Origin: Oligoflexus tunisiensis | GTDB lineage: Bacteria; Bdellovibrionota_B; Oligoflexia; Oligoflexales; Oligoflexaceae | Direction: 5' to 3' | Assembly (NCBI RefSeq): GCF_001748245.1 | Contig: NZ_BDFO01000001.1 | Coordinates: forward strand, 2,252,461 to 2,316,460 | DNA: 64,000 bases | Shown: positions 17,827-25,976 of the stretch, in pieces | Position numbering within the stretch: position 1 is the stretch's first letter | Layout of the letters: every line of letters starts with the position of its first letter | Notes under the pieces: model-generated | The model's database searches: none | Told to the model about the DNA's origin: nothing | What the model saw: the letters and a program-made list of their open reading frames with translations, nothing else | Position numbers and translations under genes: made by a program

Positions 17827-19125
17827 ATGTACCATGCCTACCCCCACTATGTGATCAAAAATGTCGAACTTTGGACAGCAGAAGGTGTTGAAAAAGGCCG
17901 CGATGTTGAGGTGCATGAGGGCAGGGTGGTGAGCATTCACCCAACTGCTGAATATGCCAGCCCTGTGACGATCATCGACGGCAGCGGTCTGGTTCTGATG
18001 CCGGCCGGCGTGGATCCTCAGGTGCACCTCAGGGTTCCCGGTCAGGAACAAAAGGAAACGCCAGGCACCGGGCTTCTTGCGGCGCTGCGCGGTGGCGTCG
18101 CCGCTGTTTTGAGCATGCCGAACACGAAACCCGTGATCGACTCGGTTGACGTTTGCAAGCTGGCCGCTCTGGAACTGTGTGAGGCTGAAAAGCTGACCGG
18201 CGTGCGCGCCTATCTTTCCGCCTCCATCACGCGCGACCTGAAGGGCCAGGAACCGGTTGACTATCAAGCGCTGGCGCAGTGGGGCGTCAAGGCCTTCACG
18301 GATGATGGCGTCGGCGTGGTGAAGGATGAATTGATGGAAGCCGTGTTTCAGGCCAGTGCGGTGACAGGACTGCCCGTCCTGCAGCATGCGGAGTATCCGG
18401 GTCACGGTGGAGTTCTCGCGGCCGGTCCTGTGCAGGAAAAAATCGGCTCCAAACCCTATCCGGCCGCGGCGGAAGCGGATATGGTGGCACGCGATCTGAA
18501 GCTTCTGGCCCGATATCCCAAGGCCCGCTATCACGTGCTGCATGCGTCGGCTCTCGAAACCGTGGAACTGGTCGCGGATGCCAAGCGTCGCGGCCTGCCC
18601 GTCACCTGTGAGGTGTCACCGCATCATCTCTGGTTCACCTCCGCGGATATCGACGAGCACAACAGCGCGTTCAAAATGAATCCTCCCCTGCGCAGTGCCC
18701 GGGACCGTGAGGCTTTGCGTCAGGGGCTGAAAAATGGAATCGTGGATTTTGTAGCCACCGATCATGCCCCGCATGAGCCCACGGCAAAGTCCGAGAACTT
18801 TAAAACGGCCGCCTTCGGCACCACAGGTCTTGAAACCAGTCTGCGGGTGCTGCTTTCTCTTTGGAAAGAGGGCCTTTTGAGCCCGACCGATGTGGTGCGC
18901 TGCTTTGCCAAAAAACCGGCGGAATTCCTGGGTATCGCTGATGAATTCGGCACCATTGCCACCGGCCGACCCTTGAAAGCCGCCCTGGTGAATACCAACA
19001 GCCAGGACGTGGTCCGCGAGGAGGATCTTTTCAGTCTTTCCAAGAACAATTGCTTTATCGGGCAGGCCCTCACGGGTCATGTCCATGCCATGTTCCTGAA
19101 CGATCGCTTCTATCTCTTCAGCTGA
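17827..19125 (+). CDS. pyrC: Dihydroorotase-like amidohydrolase
   Basis: The 432-residue protein belongs to class I dihydroorotases, which make dihydroorotate from carbamoyl-aspartate in pyrimidine synthesis. Recognisable motifs are SMPNTKPV, FTDDGVG, HAEYPG, SPHHLWF, FKMNPPLR and the catalytic Asp in ATDHAPHEP. The usual first metal motif HxH reads DPQVHLRVPG, so the first His is Gln; related forms with Q at this place exist. The lysine normally carboxylated was not located with certainty (KAFTDDG is a candidate region). It could be the active enzyme of a Q-type subgroup or a structural partner of aspartate transcarbamoylase. A hairpin follows the gene. Confidence 0.85.
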   Translation: MYHAYPHYVIKNVELWTAEGVEKGRDVEVHEGRVVSIHPTAEYASPVTIIDGSGLVLMPAGVDPQVHLRVPGQEQKETPGTGLLAALRGGVAAVLSMPNTKPVIDSVDVCKLAALELCEAEKLTGVRAYLSASITRDLKGQEPVDYQALAQWGVKAFTDDGVGVVKDELMEAVFQASAVTGLPVLQHAEYPGHGGVLAAGPVQEKIGSKPYPAAAEADMVARDLKLLARYPKARYHVLHASALETVELVADAKRRGLPVTCEVSPHHLWFTSADIDEHNSAFKMNPPLRSARDREALRQGLKNGIVDFVATDHAPHEPTAKSENFKTAAFGTTGLETSLRVLLSLWKEGLLSPTDVVRCFAKKPAEFLGIADEFGTIATGRPLKAALVNTNSQDVVREEDLFSLSKNNCFIGQALTGHVHAMFLNDRFYLFS

Positions 19126-19141
19126 GTCCATAAGTATAAGT

Positions 19142-19164
19142 AATGCAGAGCAAGGCTCTGCATT
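19142..19164 (+). terminator. Hairpin after dihydroorotase gene
   Basis: A perfect 10-bp stem AATGCAGAGC / GCTCTGCATT with a 3-base loop lies 17 bases after the stop codon. The following T tract is weak, so termination is likely but not certain. Confidence 0.6.
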
Positions 19165-19212
19165 CCCCAATCTAATTCCTTGAATCCTTTCAGAAAAAAC
19201 TGCCAGAAATTG

Positions 19213-19306
19213 CTCCCCTTAACCGGGGAGAAGTTGGGAGAAGATTCCGGGTGACTTGAGCCAGTCACAAAATGAACCGATAGTCATGGCATGACTGCCA
19301 GTCACG
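19213..19306. promoter_or_regulatory. Candidate TetR operator region
   Basis: Upstream of the TetR gene are an inverted repeat CTCCCC/GGGGAG (19213-19230), an inverted repeat AGTCAT-GGC-ATGACT (19282-19296), and the direct repeat GCCAGTCAC flanking it on both sides (about 19259 and 19298). The AGTCAT palindrome a few bases before the start codon is the most likely autoregulatory site. Confidence 0.45.
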
Positions 19307-19315
19307 GAGTATCGC

Positions 19316-19939
19316 ATGACCATGGCCTTACGCAAGGATCGGGAATTTCAGAGACGCGAGCAGGAGATCATCACGGTCGCCAAGAACCTGTTCATGACCC
19401 ATGGACCGGATCGGGTCAGCGTCGACCTGATTGTCCAGCAGGTGGGGATTGCCAAGGGTACCGTCTATCGCCACTTCCAAAGCAAGGATGATATCTTTGC
19501 TGTGATCTGCATCAACTATCTGGTGGAACTTTGCGATCAGCTTCGAAAAAACAACAGCCAGAGGCCGATCGCAAGTCAGATCCGCTTTCTGGGTCGGACC
19601 TATCTGGAATACAGCCTCGGGGATTTGGATGCCTATCGCCTCTATCGCGACCTTCGGCATCGCATTATTCCGGACAAGCTGGATCCCGGCATGCGGCAGC
19701 GTCTGGCGGATCAATATCAGGAATTAAAAAGACTGATCCTGGCGGTGATAGAACCTGGAATTGCCCAGGAGATTCTGCCGGCCGCGGATCCTGACCATCT
19801 CTTTTTGCTGGGCTTTGGGCTGCTCGATGGAACCCTGGATACCCTTCTGCAGGGACCTTTTGATGTGCAGCTGCGCAACCCCGAAGCTTTCATGCGCATG
19901 GCTCAGGATGTCCTGACCCGCGCCATCACACAGATTTAA
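19316..19939 (+). CDS. TetR-family transcriptional regulator
   Basis: The 207-residue protein has an N-terminal TetR helix-turn-helix: AKNLFMTHGPDRVSVDLI, then VGIAKGTVYRHFQSKDD. The C-terminal 140 residues are a helical ligand-binding and dimerisation domain with no recognisable ligand. A GGAG ribosome binding site lies 7 bases before the ATG; a second ATG two codons later is possible. It is followed 20 bases later by a small lipoprotein gene that may share its transcript. Self-repression through the palindrome at 19282-19296 is likely. Confidence 0.9.
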   Translation: MTMALRKDREFQRREQEIITVAKNLFMTHGPDRVSVDLIVQQVGIAKGTVYRHFQSKDDIFAVICINYLVELCDQLRKNNSQRPIASQIRFLGRTYLEYSLGDLDAYRLYRDLRHRIIPDKLDPGMRQRLADQYQELKRLILAVIEPGIAQEILPAADPDHLFLLGFGLLDGTLDTLLQGPFDVQLRNPEAFMRMAQDVLTRAITQI

Positions 19940-19959
19940 TCCCAACGGAGCCTAAGAAT

Positions 19960-20205
19960 ATGAACCTGGGACTTGGACTTTTGCTTCTACATTTCTTGGT
20001 GGTCAGTTGTGCCTCCACACCCAAGCCGGTGGCTAAAAAGAAAGTGGGTGCCGGCGCTGTCGCTCCCAAAGCGGCCAAGGGTAAAATGCCCCGCAGGGCT
20101 CCCGTCAAGGCCGCCCCTCCTCCTGCCCCGGTTGAGGAGGAAGAGGAAGAGGAGGAGGAAGTGGATGACCAGTTCTCACGGGTCAAGAAATATTATAAGA
20201 AGTGA
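19960..20205 (+). CDS. Small Lys/Ala/Pro-rich lipoprotein with poly-Glu tract
   Basis: The 81-residue protein starts with a lipoprotein signal (LLLLHFLVVSC, lipid anchor at the Cys). The mature part is a basic, Ala/Pro-rich stretch (KPVAKKKVGAG ... VKAAPPPAPV), then nine consecutive Glu, then a basic end (RVKKYYKK). It is low complexity and probably unfolded. It lies directly behind the TetR gene and overlaps the end of the convergent ThiF-like gene by 13 bases. It may link envelope layers or bind polyanions, but this is a guess. Confidence 0.7.
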   Translation: MNLGLGLLLLHFLVVSCASTPKPVAKKKVGAGAVAPKAAKGKMPRRAPVKAAPPPAPVEEEEEEEEEVDDQFSRVKKYYKK

Positions 20206-20945
20206 GGCAGGGAAGCATCGAGGAAGTAGAATTCCGGAAATGCTTTCAACGGCTCACCACGCACATGTTTGATCATGAGTCCAAGCATGAGGCTCGATGA
20301 GATCGCACAGGAAATGCCGAGCTGCGGATCGTAGGCCGGTCGCTCACCGGCGAAGTAACGCGCGGCGGCCTCCTGCAGATAAGGAGCAAAGCGCGCGGCC
20401 TGGGCGAGATGCTGCAGAATCTTGTGCTTCAACTCCACATGATCGTCAAACGCAAAGAGTTCCGACCAGCCCTTGCCATCCTTTTGAAAAACACAGACCG
20501 AACTGCCGAGGCCGATATTCATCGGAAAAAGTTCCAGCACATCATACTGCCGTGCCAGGCGATTGGATAAGAGAAACGCCGGGGAATCAAAGTCGATCGT
20601 ATTGATCACGATATCCGCCTGAGGAATCTCGGCGTTCAGCATGGCCTCATCGAGAAAGGCATCGATCACCCGGATGCTGGCGGTCGGATCGATGGCCCGC
20701 AGGCGTTCGGCGCAGGCCTGAACCTTGCGCTGGCCAATGTCGGCCTGCGTATAGTTCTGTCGGTTGAGGTTGCTGGCATCCACCTGATCGCCGTCGGCGA
20801 TGGTGATATGCCGAATGCCGGTGCGCAGGGCGAGCTCTGCCAGCACCGAGCCGATGCCCACGCCCATAATGAAGAGGCGCAGCTCGCCGAGACGTTTCTG
20901 AACGTCGGGTTCGATAAACAGCCAGTTGCGCGAGTAATCGATCAT
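20193..20945 (-). CDS. ThiF/E1-like adenylyltransferase-family protein
   Basis: The 250-residue protein has the E1-like Rossmann core: nucleotide loop MGVGIGSVLAELALRTGI, the acidic strand IADGDQVDASNLNRQ with the family Arg in NRQ, and NTIDFDSPA at the position of the second conserved Asp. It lacks the CxxC zinc pairs of MoeB/ThiF and no clear catalytic Cys was seen. It may adenylate a carboxyl group on a peptide or protein. The start overlaps the stop of the upstream GNAT-like gene (ATGA, 20942-20945), so the two act together. No ubiquitin-like partner is nearby. Confidence 0.82.
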   Translation of the reverse strand: MIDYSRNWLFIEPDVQKRLGELRLFIMGVGIGSVLAELALRTGIRHITIADGDQVDASNLNRQNYTQADIGQRKVQACAERLRAIDPTASIRVIDAFLDEAMLNAEIPQADIVINTIDFDSPAFLLSNRLARQYDVLELFPMNIGLGSSVCVFQKDGKGWSELFAFDDHVELKHKILQHLAQAARFAPYLQEAAARYFAGERPAYDPQLGISCAISSSLMLGLMIKHVRGEPLKAFPEFYFLDASLPHFL

Positions 20946-21808
20946 TTCATACCCCAGCCCAGAAATTTGACCGCGCGAGGCACCATGGATTCCAACTGCC
21001 GACCGACGTTCTTCTTGAAGAAGCGCGTGGCGTAGCTGAGGCGCCAGAGGCGGATCCTGTTGATCAGAGCCTGATCGATTACGCCGACTTGAATAAGATC
21101 CTCCTCCTTATTGTAGTCAAGCCAGGTAAAGCAGAAGTTGAGGTACTCAAAGGATGAGGACCGCGAGATCTGGCGGAATTCAGTGTTGAAGCCCATCTTC
21201 CGCGATTCGGAATGCAGAACGAAGCGCCGTTCGTCAAAGATCACAGACTCCGGATCAGGAAAGAAGTGACGGACATAGTTGCTCACCAGAGCCTCAGCCA
21301 CTTCCTTATAGTCGCGAGGCGGACGGATCAAATCGGACTTGGGCGTCGGCCAGCACTGGTTGCTGAGCATGGTAAAGGCCTCGATGATGGCGGGCGTACT
21401 GGATATGTTCGTGCTGTAGATGCGGCCCAGCTTCTCATAGGCCAGCATCACCGTGCGGGAGCCCGCCAGGGCCAGGAGGTTGGACCCTTTGTTGTGATTG
21501 ATGATCACCAGCCCGGCATGGATGAACGATTTCTGACCAGCCTTCAGGATGGGGCTTAAAAGAAAGCCGCTGTCCCGACCGGCGACTCGTATGATACAAA
21601 CAATCATGCTGGCATAACGCTCCTGCAAGGCCTCAAGCGTCGGCAGCTCTTCCAGAAGTTTGTGTTCGATCGGATGCCGCGCATCCTTGTTAATGCCAAG
21701 GATGGAGGCGTGCAGCGCGCGCAGCTGTTTTTCCGGAAGGTGACGACCGGGATTGTAGTAATGATGGAATTCGTCTTCACCAAATTTGGAAATATAAACG
21801 TTGTTCAC
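20942..21808 (-). CDS. GNAT-like acyltransferase candidate, partner of ThiF-like protein
   Basis: The start is GTG 21808 behind GAGGAGTT. The 288-residue protein is not confidently recognised. The middle third (RVAGRDSGFLLSPI ... HAGLVIINHNKGSNLLALAG ... YSTNISSTPAIIEAF ... WPTPKSDLI) follows the strand-helix order of GNAT or N-acyl amino acid synthase folds, with NHNKGSN where the acetyl-CoA loop would sit. The C-terminal 100 residues are helical and basic. It is translationally coupled to an E1-like protein, suggesting a two-gene modification or small-molecule pathway. Family assignment is tentative. Confidence 0.55.
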   Translation of the reverse strand: MNNVYISKFGEDEFHHYYNPGRHLPEKQLRALHASILGINKDARHPIEHKLLEELPTLEALQERYASMIVCIIRVAGRDSGFLLSPILKAGQKSFIHAGLVIINHNKGSNLLALAGSRTVMLAYEKLGRIYSTNISSTPAIIEAFTMLSNQCWPTPKSDLIRPPRDYKEVAEALVSNYVRHFFPDPESVIFDERRFVLHSESRKMGFNTEFRQISRSSSFEYLNFCFTWLDYNKEEDLIQVGVIDQALINRIRLWRLSYATRFFKKNVGRQLESMVPRAVKFLGWGMK

Positions 21809-22067
21809 GGCTAACTCCTCTGTGAAACCCTATGCGACACTCTCTAGGTCTTGCGAGGAAAGCCAACGTTCTTGACCGAACTATCGACCGCGTTGTGAGG
21901 AAAATCCAATGTCCCTTGAAAAGCATGTGCAAAACATCGCCTTGTCCTGGCGTTTTAAAATTATAAATTTCAACGATCGTTCACTGGGAATTTTTTGCCC
22001 GTGATCCATACATGAAATATTCCGAAGGCACACAAGAGACGATCTGAAACCTGGACAGTAGACGCTT

Positions 22068-23435
22068 ATGAATATTTTAAAGATCTGGCAGCATCCGGAT
22101 TCCCTGTCGGCCCCGAGCGTGGTGGGCCCAAGGTATTTGATTACCTCCATAAGTTTTCTGAACCTGCTCATCAGCTGCGTTTACCTCGTCACCAATCTGC
22201 GATTAAATATCGATTTGCGTTCGAACCTTGTCCAAATCTTTGGCAGTATCATGACGCTGACGTTCCTGAGGGTCTTTCGCTCTCATGGTCCCGCCGCTCA
22301 TATGTTTCTGGGCATGGCGGTGATCAATGCCTGTTCCCTGGTTCTGACCTTTGTCGATTTCCCGTACACCATCGTGATGTGGATGCCCGTTTTCACCATT
22401 TTGTCCGTGTACCTGGGCGGATTGCTGGCGGGTGGTGTCTGGAGTTTCATTGCCATCACAAGCGTGGCCATGATCGTGCTGTGGGGTAAGCAGATGAACC
22501 TGCACCCTGTGTCGATCGCGGCTGCGGATTTGCCGGCCATTACGGTTATTACCCTTTATCTGACCGGCCTGACCGCCTTTATCGGGTCCATGTTCTTTGC
22601 CCGTTCGATCAATGACCTCGTGCGCATTCAGAAACAGCAGAACGAGGAACTGCAGCAGCAGAATCAAACGATCCAGGCCTATGCCCAGGACAAGGCCATG
22701 CTGGTGTCCATCGTGGTCCACGACATCGCCACGCCCTTGACCATCATTCTGCATTCCAGTGAGACCGCTCAAAAAAATATCAGCGAAGCTCCTTCGTATC
22801 TGCAGCGCATTCATAAAGCCGCCAGCATCATCCATGAGATTTCGCGCAGCGTACGGGAGTTCCAGTCGGTTGAGTCCGGTAAGAAAGCGGTGAAACTGGA
22901 GCCGGTGGATCTTCATAAGGTCATGGACCGGGCGCGTTTCATTTTCGAGGGAAGACTTCAAGAGAAATCCTTGTCCCTCGAATTCCAGGTGCCCGACAAC
23001 AAACCCTTGCGGGTGGTGGCCGAGGAAAAATCCCTCAGCAACAGCGTCATCAATAATCTGATCTCCAATGCCATCAAGTTCTCCCATCCGGGCCAGAAAA
23101 TTGTGGTCTCGGCCGTGATGGATGGGGAACATGTGGTGCTGCAAATTCGGGACTTTGGCGTCGGCATGCCCGAGAACAAGGTGAAGACCGTGTTCTCCAA
23201 GCAGGGTGTGACCTCATCCAAGGGAACATTGGGTGAGAAGGGAACCGGCTTCGGTCTGCCCATCTCGAAGGCTTATGTGGATAAATATGGTGGCGAGATT
23301 CGGGTGGAGTCCATCGAGGAGCTTCTGAATCCCGCCGATCACGGCACCACGTTTACCCTCCGGCTGCGCCGTGCTCCCGTTGATGAACCCGCCCAGGATT
23401 CCGCTCCTCCTCCCGCGGATGTGAAAGTCGGTTGA
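22068..23435 (+). CDS. Membrane sensor histidine kinase
   Basis: This 455-residue kinase has about six membrane segments in residues 25-190 and no large periplasmic domain, then a coiled coil (QKQQNEELQQQNQTI). The HisKA box is VVHDIATPLTII. The ATPase domain has an N box (NSVINNLISNAIKFSHPG), G1 (DFGVGMPENK) and G2 (GEKGTGFGLPISKAYV). The tail is Pro/Ala-rich. It is an orphan with no adjacent response regulator. Topology is similar to the kinase at 9080-10435 but the sequences differ. Confidence 0.92.
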   Translation: MNILKIWQHPDSLSAPSVVGPRYLITSISFLNLLISCVYLVTNLRLNIDLRSNLVQIFGSIMTLTFLRVFRSHGPAAHMFLGMAVINACSLVLTFVDFPYTIVMWMPVFTILSVYLGGLLAGGVWSFIAITSVAMIVLWGKQMNLHPVSIAAADLPAITVITLYLTGLTAFIGSMFFARSINDLVRIQKQQNEELQQQNQTIQAYAQDKAMLVSIVVHDIATPLTIILHSSETAQKNISEAPSYLQRIHKAASIIHEISRSVREFQSVESGKKAVKLEPVDLHKVMDRARFIFEGRLQEKSLSLEFQVPDNKPLRVVAEEKSLSNSVINNLISNAIKFSHPGQKIVVSAVMDGEHVVLQIRDFGVGMPENKVKTVFSKQGVTSSKGTLGEKGTGFGLPISKAYVDKYGGEIRVESIEELLNPADHGTTFTLRLRRAPVDEPAQDSAPPPADVKVG

Positions 23436-23467
23436 ACGATCGTTATTCCAGACTGATCACCCCGGCC

Positions 23468-23770
23468 GCGCAGGCCTGAGACGTGCGGTCGTGCGGCTGT
23501 ATCCGCCGCCCGCGCGGACTTGAGGCGTGCGATCGTGCGGATAATTACACCGCCCGCGCAGACTTGAGACTTGCGATCGTGCGGCTGTATCCGCCGCCCG
23601 CGCAGGCCTGAGACGTGCGGTCGTGCGGCTGTATCCGCCGCCAGCGCAGACTTGAGACGTGCGATCGTGCGGTTGATTCCACCGCCCGCGCAGGCTTGAG
23701 ACGTGCGATCGTGCGGTTGATTCCACCGCCCGCGCAGGCTTGAGACGTGCGGTCGTGCGGCTGATTCCGA
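23468..23770. repeat. Tandem repeat, about seven copies of a 44-bp unit
   Basis: Units begin at 23468, 23512, 23556, 23600, 23644, 23688 and 23732. Each reads roughly GCGCAGGCTTGAGACGTGCG then ATCGTGCGG, TTGATTCCACCGCCC or close variants. Copies differ at a few positions and the last two full copies are nearly identical, consistent with slippage or unequal exchange. There are no spacers, so it is not CRISPR. It lies between convergent gene ends (sensor kinase and MCP). The 44-base unit is out of frame with codons, so ORFs through it are not meaningful. Confidence 0.92.
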
Positions 23771-23791
23771 GTGACAGTCGGAGGACGGCCG

Positions 23792-25762
23792 TCACGCTTC
23801 GCTGGATTGGGACTCATCACTCACTGGGGTTTGGACAGCTGTCCGGGCCGGTGTCTGTTTCGGAGGAGTGCTGTTCTTCGCCCTCCGGTTGCGCCCTGCT
23901 GTGGGCGTGGCAGATCGCCCCGCAGGCGGCACGTGGTTGTGAGAACCGGTGACGACAGTAGACAGATCATGAACCATCGCCTGCAGCCTGTTGGCCTGGA
24001 ATATCATGAGTGCGGACGATGCGGCGACCTCTCCCGAGACGGCGGCATTCCATTGGGTGGCCTGATCGATATCATTCATGGCCCTGGAGATATGCACAAG
24101 GCTGGTCGATTGTTCCTTGCTGGCCGCAGCGATTTCATTGTTGAGATCCGCCACCGTGCAAACGGAAGCCAGTATGTTTTGCAGGACCTGGCCGCTGCGA
24201 TCCGCAAGCCGGTTGCCACGATCAATTTTGTCCGCATTGTCCCGGATGAGGGTCGTGATGTCCTTGACGGCCGTGCCACTCCGCTGCGCGAGGTGGCGAA
24301 CCGATTCCGCGACCATGGCAAAGCCCTTGCCATGTTCTCCCGCGCGTGCGGCTTCCACGGCTGCGTTCAAAGCCAGCAGATTGGTTTGAAAGGCAAAATC
24401 ATCGATGATTGCAACAATCTCTTCGATCTTCGTGCTGCTGTCGTGGATCTCACGGATGGCCCCGATCAGATCCTGCACCGCAACCTCGCCTTCCTTGGCG
24501 AAGCGGTCGCTGTCCCGGGCCAACGATGCGGCTTCCTCGGCTTTTTCAGCATTGTGGGACACCACGCTGGACAGCCCCTCAAGCGAGGCCACCGTTCCCT
24601 GAAGGAACGTGACGACATCGCTGGCACCCCAGGACAGCTCCTGGCTGGCGCGGGATACCCGGGTCACCACACCATCGACCGTACCGCCTGAGCGCGCGAT
24701 TTTATCCGTGATCGTCCTGAGGCGACGGCTGAGACGCAGGGCGAAAAAGCACGAACCCCCGACGCAGAGAACCAGAGCGAATCCACTGATAAGGAGGAAA
24801 TGCTGCCTGGCGGCGGTGATGCCACCCAGAAGCGTGTCGCTGTTGATGCGAAAGACCAACATCCAGCCAAGGTCCGTGATAAAATTCTCATCCTTGAGCG
24901 GTGCATACGCATGCAGAAACCTTTCCCCACTCCCGGCATCCTCACTCAGCATGATCCCTTCTTCACCCTTTGAGGCGGCAACCGCAGCCGCTTGCCCTGA
25001 GGTGACGAAGTTGGCGAGGGTGTTGTCCCGGTTCTGATGGACGACCAACTCGCCCTTTTTGTTGAGCAGGGAAAGTTCGGCACTCTCAAGGCCCTGCTTT
25101 TTCAAGATTTCATAAAATTCCACAAAGCGCTTTTCAATCCAACGCAGACTGGAACGGCTGCTCATGACCGCAATCATTCTGCCATTTTCGTCCCGGACCG
25201 GAGCCGAGAAACTCAGCCCCACACGCCTGTCCTTGTAAGCGAGCGTGGAAATGGGATCGACCATGATGTCTTCGACATAAACACCGGTGAAGCCCTTGCT
25301 GACATCTTCCGTGTAGTGCTCATTCACCACGTTGGTAAACCAGGAACTCCCGGCAAAATTTTGTTTGTGAATCTCAGCGAGAGCGGCCGGATCCAAAGCC
25401 ACGTTGTGCGGGTCCACGGTGCTGGTGGAGATGACATCGCCGTTCCTATCCACCACCAGAATAAAATCATAGACCCTATGGATATTGATGTAAGAGTTCA
25501 GAGCCGTGCTGATGGTCGCGGCATCCTGCGTCTGCATGCTGCTGTTCATGGCCCAGGCCTGGACTTCGCCATAGCGTTCCATGAATTGCAGACCTATCCG
25601 GGACTTCATCTCGTTAACATGGGCGAACCAATTCCCGTTGGTCTTCTGCTCCTCACGTTCCGTCACCTGCCAAAAGGAATAAACGCAGGCCAGGAACAGG
25701 ATCAACAGGGTTCCTGTACAAATAATAAGCAATTTGCTGGTCAGGCTCACAGAGCGCATCAT
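23792..25762 (-). CDS. Methyl-accepting chemotaxis protein
   Basis: The start is set at 25762 (MMRSVSLTSK) behind AAAGGAAACAAG; the longer frame from 25897 adds an unlikely leader. The 656-residue protein has a first membrane segment (15-35), a dCache-like periplasmic sensor (about 40-320), a second membrane segment (LLISGFALVLCVGGSCFF), and a cytoplasmic signalling domain with the hairpin tip DDFAFQTNLLALNAAVEAAR. The C-terminus is a Pro/Thr-rich tail without a recognisable CheR-docking pentapeptide. It diverges from CheB and lies beside a chemosensory operon, so it probably feeds that system. Confidence 0.93.
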   Translation of the reverse strand: MMRSVSLTSKLLIICTGTLLILFLACVYSFWQVTEREEQKTNGNWFAHVNEMKSRIGLQFMERYGEVQAWAMNSSMQTQDAATISTALNSYINIHRVYDFILVVDRNGDVISTSTVDPHNVALDPAALAEIHKQNFAGSSWFTNVVNEHYTEDVSKGFTGVYVEDIMVDPISTLAYKDRRVGLSFSAPVRDENGRMIAVMSSRSSLRWIEKRFVEFYEILKKQGLESAELSLLNKKGELVVHQNRDNTLANFVTSGQAAAVAASKGEEGIMLSEDAGSGERFLHAYAPLKDENFITDLGWMLVFRINSDTLLGGITAARQHFLLISGFALVLCVGGSCFFALRLSRRLRTITDKIARSGGTVDGVVTRVSRASQELSWGASDVVTFLQGTVASLEGLSSVVSHNAEKAEEAASLARDSDRFAKEGEVAVQDLIGAIREIHDSSTKIEEIVAIIDDFAFQTNLLALNAAVEAARAGEHGKGFAMVAESVRHLAQRSGTAVKDITTLIRDNADKIDRGNRLADRSGQVLQNILASVCTVADLNNEIAAASKEQSTSLVHISRAMNDIDQATQWNAAVSGEVAASSALMIFQANRLQAMVHDLSTVVTGSHNHVPPAGRSATPTAGRNRRAKNSTPPKQTPARTAVQTPVSDESQSSEA

Positions 25763-25916
25763 CTTGTTTCCTTTGCCAAGGAGGTGGGACTTCAGAAGGA
25801 AATATCGGCGGGAGGAAGGAGAACATAAGTTTTGAGGGGTTACGTCTTTTTTGAGAAAACGGCAGAGAGGGAAAAAAACCTTTTGATTTGAGGGCACCTG
25901 GCGGAGATGCTGCGAC

Positions 25917-25940
25917 GCCTCTGACAGCAGAGGCTATACT
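25917..25940 (+). promoter_or_regulatory. Palindrome overlapping the cheB promoter
   Basis: A perfect 7-bp inverted repeat GCCTCTG-ACAG-CAGAGGC (25917-25934) directly abuts a TATACT -10 element (25935-25940), so it lies in the -35/-10 spacer. A protein bound here would block the cheB promoter. The -35 (TGCGAC, 25911-25916) is weak. Confidence 0.45.
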
Positions 25941-25976
25941 GGTCAGGGACTCTTACTTTCCATGATCGGAGGTATC

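Noticed and set aside
23468..23770. Possible CRISPR array
   Set aside because: Units are contiguous with no unique spacers and no cas genes are nearby.
23457..23820. Leftward ORFs through the 44-bp repeats
   Set aside because: The repeat unit is not a multiple of three, so all frames look repetitive; the predicted peptides are artefacts.
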